From the NCBI GenBank assembly GCA_938017515.1, contig CALIJJ010000139.1, positions 1 through 50,364 of the forward strand: a stretch of DNA of 50,364 nt, read 5' to 3'. The position numbers and the translations under genes are program-made. Positions within the stretch are counted from its first letter, which is position 1. Every line of letters begins with the position of its first letter. Below are positions 44,299 to 50,364 of this stretch, one piece after another. The DNA comes from an uncultured Pseudanabaenaceae cyanobacterium. Its GTDB lineage: Bacteria; Cyanobacteriota; Cyanobacteriia; PCC-9006; JAAUQQ01. The notes under the pieces are model-generated. The model had not been told where the DNA came from and did not search any database. It saw nothing but the letters and a program-made list of their open reading frames with translations.

Positions 44299-45780
44299 AT
44301 GATTACGCTTAACCAGACTCCAAATGCGCCTCTCAAAGTACTGGAGCGTTGCATCATCGGTGGAACCGTCGATGCGTCCAAAGCCGGTGAGAGTGTGCTT
44401 GTTTCGATTGATGAAAACCCTGTGGTTGCGGCGTCGCGAGTGCGCCAAGACGGTGGCTGGAAAGTTCAAATGACGTTCCAAAAGCCTGGTGTGCAAAATA
44501 TCAAGATTCTGATTGCCTCGGAGTCTACCCCTTTGCAGGTACAGGTCTTGGATCGCAACGGTCAGGTGCCTGCCGCTAGTCCAGCCAGCAATGGAATGGG
44601 CAATGGCGGTGCCCACGGCAAGAGCAGCAACGGCTCTTCCCATGGCACGCTGGGGTACGCTTCTGCTCTGGCCGCCGCCGGTGAGTTGTCGCTGCCGGAT
44701 CCAGTGGCGACCCAGCGATCGCTGATGGATCTTGTCAAGGAAGCCTTCGAACGTAACCACTCCGACGTTCACCTCGGCGTTGGCCGTGTGCCTCATTTCC
44801 GGGCAAATGGACGTATCATCTCGACGGAGTATGGGGCGACGGACGAAGCCACGTTCTACACTTGGCTGCGGGAAATCATGGGCGAGCCGCAGATTCTAAA
44901 GTTCATGGAAACCATGGACTATGACGGTGCCGCCCAGTATGACTTTGCTCGGGTTCGGGTCAATTTGTTCATGTCGATCAAAGGCCCCTCGATGGTGCTG
45001 CGATTGATTCCCATGGAACCGCCGAGGCTGAAGGACTTGGGCTTCCCTCAGATCTTCTATGACATGTGCCATTATCCCCAGGGCTTGGTACTCGTGACGG
45101 GGCCAACGGGCTGCGGTAAGTCTACGACCCTTGCGGCGATGGTCAACGAGATTAATAACAATCGTCCTTGTCACGTCGTTACGATCGAAGACCCGATCGA
45201 ATTTGTCCACGGTGAAGATCGCCTGTCGGTGATTAGTCAGCGAGAAGTTGGCATTCATACGAAGGAGTATGACCGGGCGCTGAAGGCGGCCCTGCGGGAG
45301 GACCCCGATGTGATTTTGATCGGTGAGATGCGCGATCGTGCAACGGTCAGCACTGCCCTCAAAGCCGCCCAAACGGGTCACTTGGTTTTCGGTACCTTAC
45401 ACACCAACAGCGCTGCCAAAACCCTAGAACGTCTGATGGACCTGTTCGAGCCGGATGAGCGGGATTCGTTGCGGGTCGAGGTCGCTGAATCCTTGGCCGG
45501 AATTGTTGCCCAGGCGCTGTTGCCGACGACGGACGGTAAGCGGACGGCTGCGACGGAGATCTTGGTCAATACGGATACGGTGAAGGACTTCATTCGCCGT
45601 GATGAGGCCGATGAGATCGAATCCCAAATGCGTGACGGCTCCTACTACGGTATGCAAACCCGCAACCAGGCTATTTTTAGCTTGTATGAGCAGGGCATCA
45701 TCACCGAGGAGACAGCCTTAGAGTTCTCGCTGCGCAAGGGCGAGATGGCGATCTTGCTTCGTGGCGGCCAAGTGCTCTAA
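44299..45780 (+). CDS. PilT-type pilus retraction ATPase with extra N-terminal domain
   Basis: The protein belongs to the PilT/PilU family of secretion ATPases that pull in type IV pili. From the ATG at 44299 it has 493 residues. The PilT core begins near SLMDLVKEAFERNHSDVHLG and has Walker A GPTGCGKST, the EDPIEFVH Asp box, Walker B DVILIGEMRD and the His box THLVFGTLH-like sequence (here HLVFGTLHTNSA). About 140 residues precede the core: a beta-rich segment (about 1-90, CIIGGTVDASKAGESVLVSI) and a Ser/Gly/Asn linker. Typical PilT lacks this. It may be the PilT2-like paralogue of cyanobacteria. An alternative start at 44191 is less likely. Confidence 0.88.
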   Translation: MITLNQTPNAPLKVLERCIIGGTVDASKAGESVLVSIDENPVVAASRVRQDGGWKVQMTFQKPGVQNIKILIASESTPLQVQVLDRNGQVPAASPASNGMGNGGAHGKSSNGSSHGTLGYASALAAAGELSLPDPVATQRSLMDLVKEAFERNHSDVHLGVGRVPHFRANGRIISTEYGATDEATFYTWLREIMGEPQILKFMETMDYDGAAQYDFARVRVNLFMSIKGPSMVLRLIPMEPPRLKDLGFPQIFYDMCHYPQGLVLVTGPTGCGKSTTLAAMVNEINNNRPCHVVTIEDPIEFVHGEDRLSVISQREVGIHTKEYDRALKAALREDPDVILIGEMRDRATVSTALKAAQTGHLVFGTLHTNSAAKTLERLMDLFEPDERDSLRVEVAESLAGIVAQALLPTTDGKRTAATEILVNTDTVKDFIRRDEADEIESQMRDGSYYGMQTRNQAIFSLYEQGIITEETALEFSLRKGEMAILLRGGQVL

Positions 45781-45957
45781 GGGGAACGACCAGACGTTCG
45801 AGGGGGAGATTGAGCGGAGGAGCCAAGTGTGATGGGGCCCAGCGATGGAGCCAAGTCATAGGGCCCAGTCCTAAAGCATCCCCCCCAGACCCATAATCAT
45901 GCTGCCATAATCAGAGTGTGAATCGGGGCCAGTCTTGGCCCCTGCTCCTGTGCATCC
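45781..45957. other. spacer with imperfect direct repeat
   Basis: Two imperfect copies of a GAGCCAAGT...GGGCCCAG unit lie at 45820-45842 and 45848-45868. No terminator or promoter with good boxes is visible. Confidence 0.45.
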
Positions 45958-47223
45958 ATGATGGCTGTCAAGCTTTTGTTTCTCGCTACGTTTGCCGCTG
46001 TACTCAAAACTTCTCTGCGGGGACTTCCCCTTGCTTGGGCTCAGTTATCACATCAAAAGGTGCGGTTGGCCGTTGCATTGTTGGGGGTGGGGTTTGCCAA
46101 TATTTTGATGTTTACCCAGCTCGGACTGTTGTCAGTTCTCTATGACGGCACGACGCTGGTTCATGAAAATCTCAGCGGTGATTTGTATCTGCTGTCGACC
46201 TATTCCCGATTTTTAGGCCGAGGGGGGTTTCCAAAAATTCACCTGTATCAGGCCGATAGTGTGGATGGTGTTGCCGCTGCAAGTCCGCTTTACATTGGCA
46301 GTCAGGATTGGACCGACCCAGAAGCATTGTTGCCGCCGGAGAAGGCGCTACCGGGGGGAGAAGAACGCCGCCGCGAAAAAGCTGAGAATCTCTTCGCCGC
46401 GAACGTACGTGTGATTGCCTTCAATCCGACCCAGCCAGTGCTGGAGCTTCCCGAGGTGACCCAGAATTTATCGCTTTTGAGTCGTCCAGATGGAGTGTTG
46501 TTTGATCGCTTGTCTCAGCCGGACTTGGGGCCAGTGGAAGCTATTTTTCAGCGAGATGGCCAGGTGAAGACGATTTTGGGCGATCGCCGTGCCTATGTGG
46601 TGGGCCTCTTCGAGCTGGGCAGTACGCTGTTCCAGGAAGGCAATGTGATTATGAGTGACTGGAACTATGCCCAGCGAGTGGGAGCAAAGTCACTGAATCG
46701 GGTGGCTTTGGGCGTTTTGACCCTGGAGCCTGGAGCCGCCCCAGATCAGGTGCAAAAACAACTGAAGCAATCCCTACCTTCCTCATTGAAGGTGCTGACC
46801 AAGGACGAACTAATCGTGATTGAAAACGAGGCGCGATCGGCGGACCCCAGTGGCAAGGTGCTGGGATTTGGGGCGGTGATGGGATTTATCGTTGGTGTGA
46901 TTGTTGTTTACCAGGTGCTCTATACCGACGTCGCTGATCATCTGCCGGAGTATGCCACGCTCAAAGCCATGGGCTATTCAACCCAACGCTTGATCGAAGT
47001 GGTGTTATTCGAGGCGATGCTGCTGGCGATTTTGGGGTTTGTTCCAGGCTGTCTCTCGTCGATCGGGGTCTATAAACTGTTGACCTGGCTGACGAAGATC
47101 CCTGTAACTCTAAGGTTTGATGTTGCTTCCCAGGTGTTTGGCTTGACGGTGGGGATGTGTGTGTTGTCTGGGGTGGTGGCGCTGCGAAAGCTTTCCGGTG
47201 CAGACCCTGCCGATATTTTCTAA
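45958..47223 (+). CDS. devC: DevC-like ABC exporter permease
   Basis: DevC is the membrane permease of DevBCA-type exporters, which move glycolipids or other envelope material with TolC. The 421-residue protein has the DevC signature near the N-terminus (PLAWAQLSHQKVRLAVALLG, FANILMFTQLGLLSVLYDG), a long periplasmic-side domain, and three C-terminal membrane segments with YATLKAMGYSTQRLIEVVLF. Compared with typical DevC (about 385-390 residues) there is an insertion of roughly 25 residues, rich in Pro, Glu and Arg, around 125-150 (LLPPEKALPGGEERRREKAE). DevA and DevB partners are not in the window. Confidence 0.87.
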   Translation: MMAVKLLFLATFAAVLKTSLRGLPLAWAQLSHQKVRLAVALLGVGFANILMFTQLGLLSVLYDGTTLVHENLSGDLYLLSTYSRFLGRGGFPKIHLYQADSVDGVAAASPLYIGSQDWTDPEALLPPEKALPGGEERRREKAENLFAANVRVIAFNPTQPVLELPEVTQNLSLLSRPDGVLFDRLSQPDLGPVEAIFQRDGQVKTILGDRRAYVVGLFELGSTLFQEGNVIMSDWNYAQRVGAKSLNRVALGVLTLEPGAAPDQVQKQLKQSLPSSLKVLTKDELIVIENEARSADPSGKVLGFGAVMGFIVGVIVVYQVLYTDVADHLPEYATLKAMGYSTQRLIEVVLFEAMLLAILGFVPGCLSSIGVYKLLTWLTKIPVTLRFDVASQVFGLTVGMCVLSGVVALRKLSGADPADIF

Positions 47224-47233
47224 CATCTGCGGA

Positions 47234-49888
47234 CTAAGAACCGGAGCTTGAGATGGATTTTAGGTCTGAGATGGATTTGAGGCAGCGGGTTGTTGCTTGT
47301 GCAGGAGGTTGACCCGCCAGCAGTTGAACAATGCCTGTTGAATTGCTTGACCAGCTTTGAGCCTCGGACAATGGGGGGGGCTCACCTCGTCCATTGATGG
47401 TCCGGTCAGCCCGTTCTGGAAGACTTCCGCTGGGGCTTTGTGTCAGCTCTACTGTCCGAAAATCTTCCCAAACTTCAAAAGTTCCTAACAGCTGAGTTGC
47501 TGCCCTCGCGAGTCCACCGCGACCACTCTGAATAAAACTGCCCGCAACGTTATTGGCCGCAGGGCCTGCGTCTTCGGCACAGGCTGCGGCAATTTGCTCA
47601 GAGTCATCCGCTAAGCCATCGGATAATTCAGCGACGCCTTGGCTAGGGTCCACGTCCAAATCATTGATTTCAATGCGGCCCGCAGCATTCAGACCCAGTT
47701 GAGAGGAAGCCGTAATATCACTTTGGGATGTCTGTTCTGCTCGGGGCTGAATCCCGAAGAGGCGTTGGGCCTGAATCTCAATGTTGCCACCGAAGTTATT
47801 GTCTGCGTTGGCGGTAATGTCGCTGTCTTCGTCCGCTGGGGCAATGAGGAAATCGGTTGCGATCGCAATATTGCCACCCGTTGCCGCACCCGAGGCATCG
47901 GCCGTAATGCGAGCGTTGCGCCGGAGGCTGATGACGTTGGCATTGATGGCGATGTTGCCGTCTTCTCCCCCTGCGCTGGCGGTGGTGATGCTGCTGCCGT
48001 CACTCATCTCCAGCTCATCCACAGTGATCATCACATTGCCGACTGGCCCCAGTCCAGGGGTCAGGTTGGGATTCGCGCTACTCGACAGGTTGCTTGCACT
48101 GATGATTGCCTCTTCCGAGATGGATAAAGTTCTTGCGTCAACAACAATATTACCGCCCTTGCCTTGACTACCACTGGCACGAAAATCAATCGTGTTTGAG
48201 AGTAGGCCACTTTGCCCAAAACTATCGCCGCCCCGTAGTTCCACCTGAGCGGCTTGTACTCTTAGTTCTCCCGCATCACCATTACTCAGCGTCCCCGTTA
48301 CGATCTGTCCACCCTCTGCCACAAGCAGGCGATCGGTGGTGAGGCTGATCGTGCCACCATTTCCAGCCCAGGGACGTTCGGATGCTGAGCGAATCGAACT
48401 TGGCCCACCTTGCCCTGGCTCACCAAAGCTGCCAGTGACTTCGATGCGTTGACTATTGACGGTGAGATTACCGGCGTTGCCAAAACCGAAACTCCCTGCA
48501 GAAACCTGGGCCCCGTTGGGTAACGATAAGGTCTGGGTTGTGATCGTCAGATCACCGCCGTTACCGGCGGCTGAACCGCCTGGGCCCCCATCTGGGCCAG
48601 CTGATACTGTTGTGAAAAGCCCCGTGGGACCAGCGGGTAGACCCCCCGTTGCAGTGATTGAATCCGCAATAATATTCAGGGCTCCGGCATCACCAGTACC
48701 AAAGGTTGCGGCTGCAATTTGTGCGCCGCCACTTAAGGCGAGTTCATTCACGTTGATGTCAATCTCGCTGCCGCTGCCGGATGCATTGGGTTCGACACTG
48801 GCAAAAATTCCGCTGGGCAGCACCACAAATGGAGCCGCGTTAGCGGGGATAAAAGCGGGGACAAACGAAGCAGCTCCCGAGAGCAAAAGCTTGTCTGCAT
48901 TGACCTGAACCTTACCGCCCTGACCATTTCCCAATGTCCCTGCAAGAATAGCGGAACCATCGCTTAATGATATGTCTTGGCCTTGCAACTGAATCTCGCC
49001 TGCACTGGAACCACTGACATCAATCAAGGCAGCATTGGCTAGGGTGATGTTGCCGAGGGACGTTGCATTGTCATAGCCCAGGCTCAATCCTTGGGGGGCA
49101 GGGGCGATCGCGACAATTCCCTCCGTGACACTGCCCACTTCCACCCGTCCACCGGTTGCCGAAAGGACGGCTCCATCCAGGGTGACCGCTCCTCCCACCA
49201 ATGCCAAGGTTTGTTCACCGAGTTCCAAGTCTGGAACCAGCAGAGGGCGGTTGATGGCTCGATTTGGACTCAGGAAAAGTTTGTTGCCGGTGCCATTGAC
49301 GGTGATGCCGCCGGGATTGGCTCCGACCTGTAGCCCGGTTGGGATATTAACCGTCAATAGAGAATTGGTTGCACTTTCATCTGTTAGCCCGAAAGTGCCG
49401 TCTTCAAAGGCGATCGCATCAGCTGTACTGGCCACAAAGGAACCACCAAGCTGAAGGCTAGCGCCATCGCCAAAGGTAATCCCGTTGGGGTTGAGTACAT
49501 AGAGGTTGGCATTGCCTCCGCTGACGGCCAGCGTTCCGTCGATGAGGGAGCGATCGCCCCCCGTCACACGGGTCACAATATTTTGCACACCGGGGTCCAA
49601 AAACGTAACCGTCGCGCCACTATCGATACCAAAATGGGCAAAACTGTGGAACAGATTGCCCGCTGATTGAATCCCTCCCGTAATTGAGCAGCTATTAGAG
49701 CAAGTCGTAGCGCCGCCAGTGAAGGTGGTCGGGGTCGTACCGTCAGGAATAATGGTTTGTGCCTCAGCGGGCAAAGCTAGGGAGGCCAACATTCCCAACA
49801 TGGGCACCATGTACCACTGACTCAAGACTGCTTTGAGTCGGTATTGGACACCGATTTCTGTGGGTTTCGTCAGCCTCGGCTTGTTCAT
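47234..49888 (-). CDS. two-partner secretion adhesin (TpsA, haemagglutinin type)
   Basis: The 884-residue protein is an exported beta-helical protein of the filamentous-haemagglutinin family. From the ATG at 49888 it has a long signal peptide (cleavage after AEA at about 43) and the TPS domain with NPNGI at 133-137 and LYVLNPNGITFGDGASL. The passenger repeats units such as GGAQIAAATFGTGDAGALNI and LPNGAQVSAGSFGFGNAGNL up to about 730. The C-terminal section (GRGGLARAATQLLG) is the one common in cyanobacterial TpsA proteins. No TpsB transporter is in the window. A frame upstream to 50017 exists but would bury the signal peptide. Confidence 0.9.
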   Translation of the reverse strand: MNKPRLTKPTEIGVQYRLKAVLSQWYMVPMLGMLASLALPAEAQTIIPDGTTPTTFTGGATTCSNSCSITGGIQSAGNLFHSFAHFGIDSGATVTFLDPGVQNIVTRVTGGDRSLIDGTLAVSGGNANLYVLNPNGITFGDGASLQLGGSFVASTADAIAFEDGTFGLTDESATNSLLTVNIPTGLQVGANPGGITVNGTGNKLFLSPNRAINRPLLVPDLELGEQTLALVGGAVTLDGAVLSATGGRVEVGSVTEGIVAIAPAPQGLSLGYDNATSLGNITLANAALIDVSGSSAGEIQLQGQDISLSDGSAILAGTLGNGQGGKVQVNADKLLLSGAASFVPAFIPANAAPFVVLPSGIFASVEPNASGSGSEIDINVNELALSGGAQIAAATFGTGDAGALNIIADSITATGGLPAGPTGLFTTVSAGPDGGPGGSAAGNGGDLTITTQTLSLPNGAQVSAGSFGFGNAGNLTVNSQRIEVTGSFGEPGQGGPSSIRSASERPWAGNGGTISLTTDRLLVAEGGQIVTGTLSNGDAGELRVQAAQVELRGGDSFGQSGLLSNTIDFRASGSQGKGGNIVVDARTLSISEEAIISASNLSSSANPNLTPGLGPVGNVMITVDELEMSDGSSITTASAGGEDGNIAINANVISLRRNARITADASGAATGGNIAIATDFLIAPADEDSDITANADNNFGGNIEIQAQRLFGIQPRAEQTSQSDITASSQLGLNAAGRIEINDLDVDPSQGVAELSDGLADDSEQIAAACAEDAGPAANNVAGSFIQSGRGGLARAATQLLGTFEVWEDFRTVELTQSPSGSLPERADRTINGRGEPPPLSEAQSWSSNSTGIVQLLAGQPPAQATTRCLKSISDLKSISSSGS
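47246..47281 (-). repeat. 18-bp tandem duplication at TpsA C-terminus
   Basis: Two near-identical 18-bp units at 47264-47281 and 47246-47263 encode LKSISD and LKSISS at the very end of the adhesin, after its last cysteine. Confidence 0.75.
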
Positions 49889-50080
49889 GCTGATGTTCTT
49901 CACACCTTGGGAGGGACCAGGCATCATTATTTTATGGATATTCTGCCTGGACCAAGTATTCCCAAGGGGCTTCCCAGAGATGCGATAGATAGGGCTAAGA
50001 AGGAGATTCTCTGACAAAAATCAGAGTTGCAAGAAGGTCATATGCTGATCTAGCCCTGAATGACCTAGCCTTGAATTACA

Positions 50081-50106
50081 TGGGAGCAGCTCAGCATTTG
50101 CTCCCA
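50081..50106. repeat. 8-bp hairpin between the adhesin and the edge gene
   Basis: TGGGAGCA (50081-50088) and TGCTCCCA (50099-50106) are reverse complements with a 10-nt loop. It is about 36 bp after the stop of the minus-strand edge gene. The T-rich flank is on the plus-strand side, so its role as a terminator for that gene is uncertain. Confidence 0.5.
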
Positions 50107-50142
50107 TTATTTTTCCCCCATTTGTGGTGAGCGGTGTGACCT

Positions 50143-50364
50143 TTACATAAAGCGGACGCTAGAGCTACTGAGGTTGATGTTGTCGGTGTTTTCAAAAACG
50201 GCCACGAGGTCAGATGTTGTTCCCTGGTGGAAGAGTTTGGTGCTGCCTCCCTGGTACTGCAAGGTGTAGTTGGCGGTGCTACCTTGCAGTTCAATGATGT
50301 CGGTCGATGCGTTGAAGTCTTTGATGAGGGCATAGTCGCGATCGCCATTCCCCAAGTAATAAGC
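50143..50364 (-). CDS. C-terminal end of RTX-like calcium-binding protein (partial)
   Basis: The frame enters from beyond the right window edge and ends at 50143. The visible 73 residues (YYLGNGDRDYALIKDFNAST, IIELQGS, FENTDNINLSS) match the conserved end found in many cyanobacterial haemolysin-type calcium-binding proteins, where a GDRDYALI-DF motif follows the nonapeptide repeats. The repeats, if present, are outside the window. It is upstream of the adhesin on the same strand, with 254 bp between them. Confidence 0.75.
   Translation of the reverse strand, partial: AYYLGNGDRDYALIKDFNASTDIIELQGSTANYTLQYQGGSTKLFHQGTTSDLVAVFENTDNINLSSSSVRFM

Noticed and set aside
1..50364. CRISPR arrays, insertion sequences, prophage or integron
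   Set aside because: No regularly spaced repeats, transposase, integrase or phage genes were seen on either strand.

Overview
The window is chromosomal DNA from a cyanobacterium. The evidence is NdhN, LdpA, a Ycf45-like ATPase, an NblB-like HEAT protein, DevC, DnaK3, the cyanobacterial order of the large ribosomal-protein cluster, and frequent GCGATCGC (HIP1) octamers. I do not assign a genus. I see no insertion sequence, prophage, CRISPR array or rRNA operon.

Layout. (1) 1-5866: a predicted lipoprotein, a GT4 glycosyltransferase, an NblB-like HEAT protein, a membrane-anchored TPR protein, a small conserved protein and a membrane-anchored VOC-fold protein ending in a strong terminator. (2) 5867-9718, minus strand: an apparent ndhN-ldpA-ycf45-like operon, linking an NDH-1 subunit to an Fe-S protein that feeds redox state into the circadian clock. 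(3) 9719-10532: a long gene-free leader with a candidate promoter. (4) 10533-26665: one collinear S10-spc-alpha type cluster, from rplC to rpmE, with secY, adk, infA, rpoA and truA, ending in a terminator. rpsJ, rpsN and rpmD are not in the cluster, which is the usual cyanobacterial arrangement. (5) 26785-29664: prfA, a polytopic GT39-like membrane protein and a small secreted coiled-coil protein, closely spaced. (6) 29626-35734, mostly minus strand: a YwqG (DUF1963) remnant, a Uma2 nuclease-fold gene, dnaJ and dnaK3, tRNA-Ser(GGA), a 2-Cys peroxiredoxin and tRNA-Met(CAT). (7) 35735-41037, minus strand: a LysM/M23 cell-wall peptidase, a nearly 1 kb gene-free interval with several hairpins, trmL, a four-cysteine conserved protein and cobU. 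(8) 41157-50364: an uncharacterised repeat-linker protein, a GT2 glycosyltransferase, a WcaF-like acetyltransferase, a PilT-type ATPase with an extra N-terminal domain, an orphan DevC, a two-partner-secretion adhesin, and the C-terminal end of an RTX-like protein cut by the window edge.

How the genes work together. The central 16 kb makes ribosomes plus the translocon (SecY), initiation factor 1, the RNA polymerase alpha subunit and release factor 1, so it sets translation and secretion capacity. The right-hand 9 kb reads like a cell-surface neighbourhood: polysaccharide assembly and decoration, pilus retraction, export and adhesion. I found no clear new defence or mobile system. The observations most worth a second look are the structured interval at 38221-38516, the competing hairpins before rpsM, the surface/pilus gene group, and several conserved cyanobacterial proteins of unknown function.
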